This document shows, piece after piece, positions 24,541-33,087 of a stretch of DNA of 39,241 bases; position 1 is the first letter of the stretch, and every line of letters starts with the position of its first letter. The stretch lies in NCBI GenBank assembly GCA_014378525.1, contig JACMNL010000092.1, forward strand, positions 1 to 39,241. The letters run 5' to 3'. The stretch comes from Bacteriovorax sp. GTDB lineage: Bacteria > Bdellovibrionota > Bacteriovoracia > Bacteriovoracales > Bacteriovoracaceae. Position numbers and translations under genes: made by a program. The notes beneath the pieces were generated by a model that made no database searches, was not told where the DNA came from, and was given only the letters and a program-made list of their open reading frames with translations.

Positions 24541-24565
24541 TTTCAGTGCCACAATAACACTGAAA
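24541..24565. repeat. Inverted repeat upstream of the 24629 gene
   Basis: TTTCAGTG-N9-CACTGAAA, perfect 8-bp arms, 64 bases before the start codon. Could be an operator; there is no T tract. Confidence 0.4.
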
Positions 24566-24628
24566 AGTTGGCATTCAGTCTGCACTTCATCGTTGCGTGC
24601 TAACAGTTATTCTCGGGGGGGAATCACA

Positions 24629-25129
24629 ATGAACTCATCACTATCACTATTTTTATTCGTCACTTTAATGTTCTCTGGAAAAGTTCTCGCAAGAGAAGAT
24701 GTCATCGCAACAATCACTAGTGACGACAACAAACAAGTTTACAATATGGTCGTTCAATCAGACGACGAAACAAACACAATCAAGTCTTTCTACAAAGACA
24801 ACTATCTCAACGGTAAGAAAATCGACCGTGAGCTTCTATCAAGCGCTACGCTTGTCACAACTGGCGTTGTCCTTGATCAACGAGGGGAACGTACTGTCCT
24901 TAGCCTTAAGAGCGACAACTTCGATAACGAACGTGGAGGTTTGGTGACTATCGATACTCTGTTTAACGGAGTTAACGGTCAGAGAAAAGAATATGAAATG
25001 GAATTAACTCAATCGAAAGATGGATGGAAACTTTTCAAGGGAGGAAAGATTATTTCTAAGCTTCACATTTTAGTTAACAAAAAATTCTTATTAGGAGCAG
25101 TTGGGATTAAAGACATCGTAATGAAATAA
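24629..25129 (+). CDS. Secreted protein, unknown
   Basis: A 166-residue exported protein (signal peptide ending VLA at about residue 20). The mature part is beta-rich with alternating charged and hydrophobic residues (VIATITSDDNKQVYNMVVQ ... TLVTTGVVLDQRGERTVLSL), as in a small barrel or sandwich. It has no cysteine. ATG at 24629 follows a run of seven G, a strong binding site, and begins the signal peptide; the longer frame does not. No family recognised. Confidence 0.72.
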   Translation: MNSSLSLFLFVTLMFSGKVLAREDVIATITSDDNKQVYNMVVQSDDETNTIKSFYKDNYLNGKKIDRELLSSATLVTTGVVLDQRGERTVLSLKSDNFDNERGGLVTIDTLFNGVNGQRKEYEMELTQSKDGWKLFKGGKIISKLHILVNKKFLLGAVGIKDIVMK

Positions 25130-25143
25130 AATTTTAATATAGG

Positions 25144-25177
25144 AAAAAAGACCGTGGCCTAAGCCGCGGTCTTTTTT
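25144..25177. terminator. Bidirectional terminator
   Basis: AAAAAAGACCGTGGC, loop CTAA, GCCGCGGTCTTTTTT. The loop is the stop codon of the convergent 25159 gene. Confidence 0.92.
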
Positions 25178-26124
25178 ACGAATTGTTTGTTCAGTTTTAA
25201 TCTTTCAAATTCATTTAAATCAGCAATAAAATGATTTTTAGTTTTCTCTACCAAAGGTGCAAAGACATTTTTAAGATCAGTCTCATGTCCCGCTGGAAGC
25301 AGATCTTCATAACGGGCGAAAATGTAAAACTCTTCTTCAGCACTTCTCTTGGCATTATTCAAATTTCCGTAGAAATTTAAAATTCTCGATTCCAGTTTAA
25401 AAAGCATTGAGTCCTTTTCAATTGAAATTTCGTGCTGGTCGATTTTCTTAAATACATCTTCAATGGCCATGGCCTCGATTCGTTTGTACGGATTTACGGG
25501 TATCGACATCTCAAGCATGCTGGAATTTTTTATTTTGTTTAAAAAATTCTTGTCGCTGATCTTGAAGATAAATCCCATTTCCGACAGCTGATGAATCTCA
25601 ACTTTATCCTGATAAGTTTGAACGTCGTTGTCCATCTTGAATTGGACAGGTATAGTCGCGTTCAGGCGGAAAGATCTAAGCGTGTAGTGCTCAAGAAGAA
25701 TTTTTCTCATTACGAATTGAGAATAGATATCCTTATCGAGCCACTTCATTGAAGTCAGCGTGTAGTACGGCCCCTGTTCAGAGTCGTATGAAAAAAGAAT
25801 TTCTTCTTTTCTCTCAAACCACGTTAAGCGTAAGCGGCTGTCCAGGTATGATTCATAAAGGGAAAACAGATCTGTTTTGATGACCTTTACTTTATTGCAT
25901 AACCATACTGGTTTTGATTTCAGCTCTTGAAGCGCCTGATTCATTCTCAGAAGGTGAAAATTATTGTTGAAATTTTTGTAGTGTCTTCTTTGTGCCAGAC
26001 AAGTCTGATCCCAGTTTGCCCAGTGAAAAGAAAGTTCTTTGGTTAATTTCAAATGCTCCGTCAGATCTCTTGATCCAAGATAATCTTTCAGACTTTGTGG
26101 ATTAACTACGCCTCTTATTGTCAT
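25159..26124 (-). CDS. Degenerate PilZ-like domain protein
   Basis: A 321-residue cytosolic protein. Residues ~150-215 (LRSFRLNATIPVQF ... IHQLSEMGFIFKI ... MLEMSIPV) follow the PilZ order of arginine-rich start, xLSxxG turn and closing strands. The arginine motif is RSFR rather than RxxxR, and the Asp/Asn before the serine is Gln, so c-di-GMP binding is doubtful. The N-terminal part is helical and the C-terminal 90 residues are charged and helical. GGAG precedes ATG. It lies in a region dense with HD-GYP-like genes. Confidence 0.6.
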   Translation of the reverse strand: MTIRGVVNPQSLKDYLGSRDLTEHLKLTKELSFHWANWDQTCLAQRRHYKNFNNNFHLLRMNQALQELKSKPVWLCNKVKVIKTDLFSLYESYLDSRLRLTWFERKEEILFSYDSEQGPYYTLTSMKWLDKDIYSQFVMRKILLEHYTLRSFRLNATIPVQFKMDNDVQTYQDKVEIHQLSEMGFIFKISDKNFLNKIKNSSMLEMSIPVNPYKRIEAMAIEDVFKKIDQHEISIEKDSMLFKLESRILNFYGNLNNAKRSAEEEFYIFARYEDLLPAGHETDLKNVFAPLVEKTKNHFIADLNEFERLKLNKQFVKKTAA

Positions 26125-26355
26125 ATAACTTTCTCCAATCAGTGTTCTTGTAAAAACATTTTAGATGGAAGCCTTGAAGAGATGTGGAGAAAAAAATGAT
26201 TTTTTTATGCGGTTGAAATTACGGTTTTTTTGTAGAATTGAGGTTGTCCCAAGAGATGAAAAATTGGGTATTTTTTGAGGCACGTTGAAAAATTATTTAG
26301 AGTTATCCTCTTATTGCTAAATTTTTCCTAGCTTGCCTGAGTGGTGAGGGATATC

Positions 26356-26364
26356 TGATATACT
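26356..26364 (+). promoter_or_regulatory. Extended -10 promoter for a leaderless mRNA
   Basis: TGATATACT is a TGn extended -10 nine bases before the ATG at 26373; transcription would start at about 26371. A second TATAAT (26365-26370) overlaps this start site. No Shine-Dalgarno sequence is present. Confidence 0.45.
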
Positions 26365-26372
26365 TATAATTA

Positions 26373-27380
26373 ATGAAAAACCCTTTTGATATTCTTGAGC
26401 AGAATGCTCTCAACTTTAAATTGACCCCTATTTCGTTCAGGGAGATCTTTTTTATAGCTGAAACTCCTTGTGATATTTATGCACAGGTCGATGGATTGTT
26501 GAAAGTTATCCTTCATAAAAAAGCAGAAATTAATACGCAGCTTTTGAAAGAATTGCTGCAGAAAAAAATGGCAAATTTATTTGTCATGCAGGATGACCGC
26601 AAACTTTTAAGACTGGCCCAGCAGGAAAACTTAACGAATGTTACACGTTCTCTTTCCATTGGAGATCCACTGGAAAAAGCGCGACTGCAAACCAATCTTT
26701 TAACATTGAACATGGGGTATCTTTACGAAGATCCTACAGACGACAATGTTTTGAACCTACAGGTTCAGAGTGCAAAGAATCTTGCGACTTTTCTTTTTAA
26801 TAAACCACAAATTCATGAAACGCTTTACAAAGAATATATCAGACAAGGCCATCATTACATTTTTGCGCAGCCATTTCTTTCGACACTTTTTCTACTCGGA
26901 GTAATGAAGAACTCAAGACTTTATATTGATAAAGATATTGAACTTTTTTTTCTTACCAGTTACTTCAAGGATATCGGGATGTCGGCGATTCCGGTCGAAA
27001 AATATAACGATGAACATCTGACTGATGAAGATAAAATACTTTTAGCAAGCCACCCGACTCTATCGGTTAATATTTTGAAAGGCCGTGTGCCCCTACCACC
27101 AAATCATTTAAAAATTATTGAGAACCATCACATTTATAGTACGCTTACCAATCAGATGAACCTGTCTTCAAAAGATGACCCTAATAACATTTTTGGCTTT
27201 GAAACGATGATGATTTCAGTTATGGATACAGTGGCCGCGATGACAACAGATCGTCCGTTTCGAAAGGCCGAGTCTTTGTTCAAAAGTTTAGATTTAATCC
27301 GTCTTTTAATCGGTGAACAATACCCTCAAGAGTTTAAACTTATCGTTTTTTACTTCAAAAACTTTTTCAAAACGCTTTAA
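26373..27380 (+). CDS. Degenerate HD-GYP-like protein without receiver (paralogue D)
   Basis: A 335-residue protein that begins directly with the shared domain (TPCDIYAQVDGLLKV ... NLFVMQDDRKLLRL, about 30-82) and continues into an HD-GYP-like domain. HD is Lys199-Asp200 (YFKDIGM), His227 and His252-His253 remain, Asp285 is present, but there is no GYP and the segment after HH (IYSTLTNQ) is unlike the family. It is the most diverged of the four paralogues. The start lies where the shared domain starts, with no ribosome-binding site. Confidence 0.78.
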   Translation: MKNPFDILEQNALNFKLTPISFREIFFIAETPCDIYAQVDGLLKVILHKKAEINTQLLKELLQKKMANLFVMQDDRKLLRLAQQENLTNVTRSLSIGDPLEKARLQTNLLTLNMGYLYEDPTDDNVLNLQVQSAKNLATFLFNKPQIHETLYKEYIRQGHHYIFAQPFLSTLFLLGVMKNSRLYIDKDIELFFLTSYFKDIGMSAIPVEKYNDEHLTDEDKILLASHPTLSVNILKGRVPLPPNHLKIIENHHIYSTLTNQMNLSSKDDPNNIFGFETMMISVMDTVAAMTTDRPFRKAESLFKSLDLIRLLIGEQYPQEFKLIVFYFKNFFKTL

Positions 27381-27493
27381 TCAAATATCAGAGTAAATTC
27401 ATCCAGCGTAAAATTCTTTTCAAAGTGTTTTTTGATATGAAACACTAAGCTTACTGTTTTTATAATTGCCAAGAAATTCTACGGAGGGAAATA

Positions 27494-27712
27494 ATGGCGA
27501 CAACTGATATTAGTCCGTTAACGGGCATCATTGCCGAAGAACTAGTCTATGTTGATTTTGGAGAGCACGAAGGAAAATCGGTGCTGGAAATCGCAGACAC
27601 TCTGCCAGACTTCTATGAATTTTTGGTTGAAAGCAAAGAGGGTGGAAAATGTACAATCCGCCGATCTAAAGACAAGAGCTTTAGACTCTACGTTACGCAA
27701 ACCGCTCACTAA
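27494..27712 (+). CDS. Small protein related to the exonuclease-X C-terminal (DUF3820-like) domain
   Basis: A 72-residue cytosolic protein. VDFGEHEGKSVLEIADTLPD then FYEFLVES resembles the short FGxxxGxxxxxIAxxxPxYxxWL domain found at the end of some exonucleases and in DUF3820 proteins; in this case it stands alone. The last 20 residues (KCTIRRSKDKSFRLYV) are basic and beta-rich. GGAGGG precedes ATG, and TATAAT lies at 27461-27466. Function unknown; nucleic-acid binding is possible. Confidence 0.7.
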   Translation: MATTDISPLTGIIAEELVYVDFGEHEGKSVLEIADTLPDFYEFLVESKEGGKCTIRRSKDKSFRLYVTQTAH

Positions 27713-27726
27713 GAAAGAAATCATGT

Positions 27727-27751
27727 GCGGGGAGCATCAATCCCCGCCCTT
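27727..27751 (+). terminator. Terminator
   Basis: GCGGGGA, loop GCATCAA, TCCCCGC, then CCTTTTAA. The T tract is short. Confidence 0.6.
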
Positions 27752-27784
27752 TTAACACAATCCTAACATTTTAGACTTTAAATA
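27752..27784 (+). promoter_or_regulatory. Pho-box-like promoter of the pst operon
   Basis: TTAACA (27752-27757) and CTAACA (27763-27768) are direct repeats with 11-base period, as expected for PhoB/PhoP dimers, and a TAAATA -10 lies ten bases further at 27779-27784. That matches the geometry of Pho promoters, where the box replaces the -35. Confidence 0.5.
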
Positions 27785-27811
27785 TTGAGTAAAATTGTCG
27801 AATATAGGCCT

Positions 27812-28726
27812 ATGATTAAATTGAAATCTAAGACCCAGGACGCCCTTCTTTTTTATATATTAAGAACGATCGCTGTCGTCGTCATTGCACTCCTCTTAGG
27901 AATCATTTTTGTATTATTACATTCGGCCTGGCCTTCGATAAAAGCAAACGGTCTGAGTTTTCTTTTACGCAAAGAATGGAACCCGGTTGAAGATAATTAC
28001 GGTGCACTTCCCTTTATTTTTGGAACTCTCATCACCAGCTTCATCGCTTTATTGATCGCGACCCCTGTCAGTATTTTAATTGCGCTTTTTATTACTGAGT
28101 ATCTTCCAAAATCTTTTTCAAGAATTATATCTCTTCTTGTTGAAATGGTGGCTGCCATTCCAAGTATTGTTTTCGGATTGTGGGGGATTTTTTATCTCGC
28201 GCCTTTCGTAAAGAATACTCTGGCACCTTTTTTAAAATTGCATTTTGGCTTCATTCCACTTTTTCAAGGCCCGAGTTTTGGAATCGGAATATTAACTGCG
28301 TCGCTTATTTTATCTATCATGATAGTTCCGACTATTTCTTCAATCTGCAGATCAATTTTCGAACTTGTCCCTGCTCACCAGAAAGAAGCTTCATATGCGC
28401 TTGGTTCAACAAAATATGAAATGATCAAGCTGGCGATTATCTCACCTTCACTTTCAGGAATCAGCTCTGCAGTTGTTTTAGGATTGGGACGCGCTCTGGG
28501 TGAAACAATGGCCGTGACTATGTTGATTGGAAATACGCCACTCATCTCAACTTCGGTATTTGCTCCTGCAGCTACAATGGCCTCAGTCATGGCCAACGAA
28601 TACGCTGATGCCAATACTCCACTACATGTTTCATCTCTTTGTTACCTCGCTTTAATTCTCTTTTTAGTAACCTTTCTCGCAAACCTTTTCGCTAAATCGA
28701 TAGTGAAGAGTTTCTCAAGGGGTTAA
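27812..28726 (+). CDS. pstC: Phosphate ABC transporter permease PstC
   Basis: A 304-residue inner-membrane protein with six membrane helices that forms the channel with PstA. The ABC-coupling loop is visible as EASYALGSTKYEMIKLAI, and GLGRALGETMAVTML follows it, both typical of PstC. The ATG at 27812 has AGG just ahead; the open frame is longer but begins at TTG without a site. Its stop overlaps the pstA start by one base. Confidence 0.95.
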   Translation: MIKLKSKTQDALLFYILRTIAVVVIALLLGIIFVLLHSAWPSIKANGLSFLLRKEWNPVEDNYGALPFIFGTLITSFIALLIATPVSILIALFITEYLPKSFSRIISLLVEMVAAIPSIVFGLWGIFYLAPFVKNTLAPFLKLHFGFIPLFQGPSFGIGILTASLILSIMIVPTISSICRSIFELVPAHQKEASYALGSTKYEMIKLAIISPSLSGISSAVVLGLGRALGETMAVTMLIGNTPLISTSVFAPAATMASVMANEYADANTPLHVSSLCYLALILFLVTFLANLFAKSIVKSFSRG

Positions 28727-29586
28727 TGATGAAGTTGAATTACAGGCTCTATAGAAAAACAAAAAATTTCGCATTCCTGGTTTTAACTTTGGGAAGTGCG
28801 ATTGCTGTTCTCATTCCTCTTTTCATGATCATTCAATTCGTTTTAGTTCAAGGTGCAAGTTCTCTGACTCTCGACTTTTTTACTGAACTGCCAAAACCTG
28901 TAGGTGAACTTGGCGGTGGTATGAAACACGCAATTGTAGGAACGATCTGTCTCGTAATCTTAGGAGCTGCGATCGCTGTTCCTATCGGTGTGACCTGTGG
29001 AATTTATTTATCTGAGTTTAGAAAAAGTAAACTTTCAAAAAATCTAAAACTCACTGTTGATTTAATGAGTGGTATTCCATCAATCGTTATCGGTATCTTT
29101 GCTTACCTGATGGTTGTTGTGCCGTTAAAAAGTTTTTCGGCCCTGGCCGGTGGTATCGCACTAAGTATCATCATGCTTCCAATCATTATCAAAACGTCAG
29201 AAGAAATTTTAAAACTGGTACCGGATCATATCCGCGAAGCAGGCCTTGCATTGGGTCTTCCCCGCTGGAAAGTTATTTTGTTCGTCGTTTTAAAAGGCGA
29301 AATCTCAAATCTTTTAACCGGAATCATTCTCGCGATTTCCAGAGCAGCGGGAGAAACAGCTCCGCTTTTATTTACGGCATTCGGAAACATGTACATGAGC
29401 TACGGATTAAATCAGCCGATGGCCTCGCTTCCTGTTCAGATTTATACCTACGCCATTTCTCCCTATAAAGAATGGCAGAAACAGGCATGGGCCGGAGCTT
29501 TCGTTTTAATGGTCCTGATTTTATCAATGAATTTATTTGCACGATATATCCTTACAAAAATTAAAGACAAGAAAGGAATTTCATAA
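28726..29586 (+). CDS. pstA: Phosphate ABC transporter permease PstA
   Basis: A 286-residue inner-membrane protein with six helices and the coupling loop [19 protein letters not shown], followed by [18 protein letters not shown], a PstA signature. It partners PstC and PstB. Both ends overlap neighbours by one base (TAATG), so translation is coupled along the operon. Confidence 0.95.
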   Translation: MMKLNYRLYRKTKNFAFLVLTLGSAIAVLIPLFMIIQFVLVQGASSLTLDFFTELPKPVGELGGGMKHAIVGTICLVILGAAIAVPIGVTCGIYLSEFRKSKLSKNLKLTVDLMSGIPSIVIGIFAYLMVVVPLKSFSALAGGIALSIIMLPIIIKTSEEILKLVPDHIREAGLALGLPRWKVILFVVLKGEISNLLTGIILAISRAAGETAPLLFTAFGNMYMSYGLNQPMASLPVQIYTYAISPYKEWQKQAWAGAFVLMVLILSMNLFARYILTKIKDKKGIS

Positions 29587-30362
29587 TGACTGACTACAAC
29601 CACGCCAAAATTATTCTTGAAGCAAAAAAGCTGGAAGCATGGTTCGGCGATTTTCAGGCAGTAAAAGGAATCACGGTTGATTACCGCGAAAAAACAATCA
29701 ATGCGATTATCGGACCTTCGGGTTGTGGTAAGTCGACATACCTTCGTTGTTTAAACCGCATTCACGAAGAAATTGAAGGCGCACGTACGGCCGGAGAAGT
29801 TCTGCTTGAAGGCGAAAATATTTACGACAAAAAAGTCGACGTCGTTGATGTCAGAAGAAGAATCGGAATGGTTTTTCAAAAACCAAATCCGTTTCCCTCA
29901 ATGTCGATTCTCGATAACGTCGTTATCGGACTAAGACTGCAAGGTATTTCAAAACGCTCAACTTTACTTGAAACAGCTGAGAGTTGTTTAAGAAAGGCCG
30001 CCCTTTGGGATGAAGTAAAAGATAAGTTGTCATCAATGGGTACATCGCTTTCCGGTGGCCAGCAGCAGCGTCTATGCATCGCCAGAGCACTTGCAGTGAA
30101 TCCTCCGGTGCTTCTAATGGACGAACCCACGTCAGCACTTGACCCGATTGCTACCGCGAAAATTGAAGAATTGATGAATGAAATCAAAAAGGATTATACT
30201 GTTATTATCGTGACTCATAATATGCAACAGGCCGCCCGTATCTCTGACTTTACGTCATTCTTTCACTACGGAAATATGGTTGAGCATGGAATGAGTTCGA
30301 ATATTTTTACCAACCCGAAAGAGAAGTCTACAGAAGATTATATCTCAGGAAGATTCGGCTAG
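29586..30362 (+). CDS. pstB: Phosphate ABC transporter ATPase PstB
   Basis: A 258-residue ATPase that drives PstCA. Walker A is [16 protein letters not shown], the Q loop is VFQKPNPFP (a PstB mark), the signature is [15 protein letters not shown], Walker B is [13 protein letters not shown] and the H loop is IIVTHNM. Length and motifs are fully typical. Starts one base inside pstA. Confidence 0.97.
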   Translation: MTDYNHAKIILEAKKLEAWFGDFQAVKGITVDYREKTINAIIGPSGCGKSTYLRCLNRIHEEIEGARTAGEVLLEGENIYDKKVDVVDVRRRIGMVFQKPNPFPSMSILDNVVIGLRLQGISKRSTLLETAESCLRKAALWDEVKDKLSSMGTSLSGGQQQRLCIARALAVNPPVLLMDEPTSALDPIATAKIEELMNEIKKDYTVIIVTHNMQQAARISDFTSFFHYGNMVEHGMSSNIFTNPKEKSTEDYISGRFG

Positions 30363-30382
30363 GACCAGGAAGGGAGATTTTT

Positions 30383-31018
30383 ATGGATATTTGTGCAAGA
30401 GATTTACGTGACCACGTTTTAAAGATGGCAAGCTTAGTTGAAGCTTCGCTTTCCGGCTCACTTAATTTAGATAAAAGCATGGAAGATATTTTTGCTCTTG
30501 AAAAAAAGATCAATGAATTTCACATGCTGATCGACGACGCTTGTTTTAAATACATAGCGCTCAAGAGCCCGACTGCAAAAGATCTTCGTACAGCAATTGC
30601 TGTAATGAAAATCAACGCTGATCTAGAGCGCATGGGAGACCAGGCCGTTAAAATTAAACGCCACCAGGTCATCATTAACCGCGAAGTTCTTCAGTTAAAA
30701 AATATGGCACTGGAAGTAAACCTTATGGTGAAAAACTGCCTTGATTCATTCGTCAGAAGCAATACGAAGATGGCGACAGATGTAATTCATCACGATCAGG
30801 AAATCAATGCCATGAACCGCGATATCGTTCGCCTGCATATCAACCAGATTAAAAATAATGAAATCAGTTTCGATGAAGGTTACAGCATTATCAAGATTTC
30901 AAAAAATTTAGAGCGCATCGGTGACCACGCGAAGAACATCGCTGAAGATGTTATCTTCCTTGAGTCAGGCTCGGACATCCGTCACAATCCGGAATATAAA
31001 ACTGGTAAAAAGGATTAA
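30383..31018 (+). CDS. phoU: Phosphate signalling protein PhoU
   Basis: A 211-residue protein of two three-helix repeats, each with the PhoU metal-binding motif ExxxD near DLERMGDQAVKI (about 90) and NLERIGDHAKNIAEDV (about 183). It links PstB and PhoR and restrains the kinase when phosphate is plentiful. GGAAGGGAG precedes ATG, 20 bases after pstB. Confidence 0.95.
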   Translation: MDICARDLRDHVLKMASLVEASLSGSLNLDKSMEDIFALEKKINEFHMLIDDACFKYIALKSPTAKDLRTAIAVMKINADLERMGDQAVKIKRHQVIINREVLQLKNMALEVNLMVKNCLDSFVRSNTKMATDVIHHDQEINAMNRDIVRLHINQIKNNEISFDEGYSIIKISKNLERIGDHAKNIAEDVIFLESGSDIRHNPEYKTGKKD

Positions 31019-31025
31019 CAAGAAA

Positions 31026-31742
31026 ATGGAAAACTCTACTATCGTCGTCGTTGAAGACGAAATTGAAATTAGTGAGATGATTCAAAATCAGTTGAAGACA
31101 CTGGGACATAATATCCTGGCGTTTACTGACGGTAAAAAAGCACTGGATTTTATCCAGTCAAATGACGGGAAAGAAGCGGCAGGAACAAGTCTTTTTATTT
31201 TAGACCGCATGTTGCCTTCTGTGAACGGAATGGAGATCTGTAAATTCGTTCGCCTCTTCAATCCTACAAAAACCACACCAATCCTAATGCTGACAGCTCT
31301 TAGTACACCTGAACAGATTGTAGAAGGACTAGATGCCGGTGCTGATGACTACATGACAAAACCTTTCGATCTGGCGATTCTTCTGGCAAGAGTGCGCTCA
31401 CTTCTACGTCGTCGTGAACTAAGTACTCAAACGCCGGAAAATAAAAACATTCTTCGCCACAAAGAACTCGTTGTCGATTTAGACCAGTGTAAAGTATGGA
31501 TCGAAGGAGCTATACTTGAGCTGACTCTTTCAGAATATAAAATACTTTGTTGTTTCATGCTTTCTCCAGGGAAAGTTTTAACCCGTAACCAGCTGGTTGA
31601 ATATATCCAGGATGGCCCGGTTCATGTCACAGACAGAACAATTGACACTCATATTTTCGGACTAAGAAAAAAACTTGGTGAGTATTCTTCGATCATTGAA
31701 ACGATCAGAGGAATCGGCTACCGCGTAGTCGGCCATGATTGA
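31026..31742 (+). CDS. phoB: PhoB-like response regulator
   Basis: A 238-residue OmpR-family regulator: receiver with acidic pair Glu10-Asp11, phospho-accepting Asp60 (FILDRMLP), Lys in MTKPFD, then a winged helix (LTLSEYKILCCF ... DRTIDTHIFGLRKKLGE ... IRGIGYRV). It would bind the Pho box upstream of pstC. The ATG at 31026 fits the receiver start; the longer open frame runs back into phoU. Overlaps phoR by eight bases. Confidence 0.93.
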   Translation: MENSTIVVVEDEIEISEMIQNQLKTLGHNILAFTDGKKALDFIQSNDGKEAAGTSLFILDRMLPSVNGMEICKFVRLFNPTKTTPILMLTALSTPEQIVEGLDAGADDYMTKPFDLAILLARVRSLLRRRELSTQTPENKNILRHKELVVDLDQCKVWIEGAILELTLSEYKILCCFMLSPGKVLTRNQLVEYIQDGPVHVTDRTIDTHIFGLRKKLGEYSSIIETIRGIGYRVVGHD

Positions 31743-33087
31743 GATTCGCTATAAAAAAATATTATTTTTCCAGGCCTTTTTCCTTTTTGTGCTGGGAACT
31801 TTTCTTTATAACTACTTTAAGCAGTCATTCGACGTTCAACATGTAAGTTCATCTTTCTGGATGACGTACCTTGGTGTGTGGTTTTTCTTCATCGTCTTCA
31901 ACCTGCTGTTTATCAAATTTTTTGCCCTTCCCGCTCCAAGTCTTTTAAAAAAACTGGAATCTTCCACGACTCCGGGCGAAGACCTGAGCTGGTCAGTGAT
32001 TGAAGACTCTCTTTCTAAACGAGATGTTCACCATCAAATCATTCAGTCAGAGTATGAGATTGAGAACTTAAAATATAAAATTCTTCTCGACTCACTTCAC
32101 GATCCTGTTTGTATTTTTAATAAAGAGCAGATGATCGTTTATTCCAACCAGCCATTTGACCATTTATTTTCACTTCCTGCCAACTCTTCGAAAGCTTCAC
32201 TTTTGGAAGTGACGAGAAACTTTTACTTCCAGGACTTTTTAAGCAAAGCGATTTCGACGAATGATGCACAGAAGCTGAATGAATTTTCTTTTAACCCGAT
32301 TCAGGATTCATTTAAAATGTTTTTTGAGATCAAGGTCTTCCCTCTTAAGAATATCCAGAACTATCTGTGTATCATGCACGATGTGACTGAAAGAAAACTT
32401 GCCGATCAGATGCGTGAAGATTTTGTTTCGAACTTTTCACATGAAGTGCGAACGCCGCTTACAATTTTAAACGGGCAAATGCAGACATTAAAAGCGGATC
32501 TTGAAAAAAATCCTGAATTTCAAACCAAGTTTAAGCCGACATTCGACAAGATTGATAAAAACTCAAAGCGCCTGGTGAATCTATTTAATGATCTTCTGAG
32601 ACTGACTTCTGTTGAAAAGAAAAAAGACCTCGTAAAAGAAGAAATTGAAATCGAGCCAATGATCGACGGATTATTTGAAGAGCTTGCTTTGAACTACCCG
32701 TTAAAGACTATTAAATACACTTTTGATTTCAGGACAAAAACTTTTCTGGTTGATTATAATCTGTTTGAGCAGGTTATGATTAACCTGATTGATAATGCCT
32801 ATAAATACGTCGGGGCCCTTGGTAATATTTCTGTAGTCACCCGCACTGAAGGCCTAACAGACATCCTGGAAATCAGCGATGATGGAATGGGAATTCCAGA
32901 AGACCAGCAGCATAGAATTTTTGAAAGATTTTTTAGAGTAGATTCTTCGCGCTCCAGCGAAATTGAAGGGACAGGTCTTGGACTTTCAATCGTAAAACAT
33001 ATAATCCAGAAACATGATGGAAAAATAAAAGTCACCAGTCATAAAGGAAAAGGAACAACTTTTACAATCAGTCTTCCTGCTCATTAA
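31735..33087 (+). CDS. phoR: PhoR-like sensor histidine kinase
   Basis: A 450-residue membrane kinase with two helices (about 8-28 and 40-62) and almost no periplasmic part, as in PhoR, which reads phosphate through PstB/PhoU. A PAS domain (about 115-215) precedes HisKA with His236 (NFSHEVRTPLTILNG) and HATPase (NLIDNAYKY, DDGMGIPED, GTGLGLSIVKHI). Its stop overlaps the stop of the convergent flagellin gene by three bases with no terminator between them. Confidence 0.92.
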   Translation: MIEIRYKKILFFQAFFLFVLGTFLYNYFKQSFDVQHVSSSFWMTYLGVWFFFIVFNLLFIKFFALPAPSLLKKLESSTTPGEDLSWSVIEDSLSKRDVHHQIIQSEYEIENLKYKILLDSLHDPVCIFNKEQMIVYSNQPFDHLFSLPANSSKASLLEVTRNFYFQDFLSKAISTNDAQKLNEFSFNPIQDSFKMFFEIKVFPLKNIQNYLCIMHDVTERKLADQMREDFVSNFSHEVRTPLTILNGQMQTLKADLEKNPEFQTKFKPTFDKIDKNSKRLVNLFNDLLRLTSVEKKKDLVKEEIEIEPMIDGLFEELALNYPLKTIKYTFDFRTKTFLVDYNLFEQVMINLIDNAYKYVGALGNISVVTRTEGLTDILEISDDGMGIPEDQQHRIFERFFRVDSSRSSEIEGTGLGLSIVKHIIQKHDGKIKVTSHKGKGTTFTISLPAH

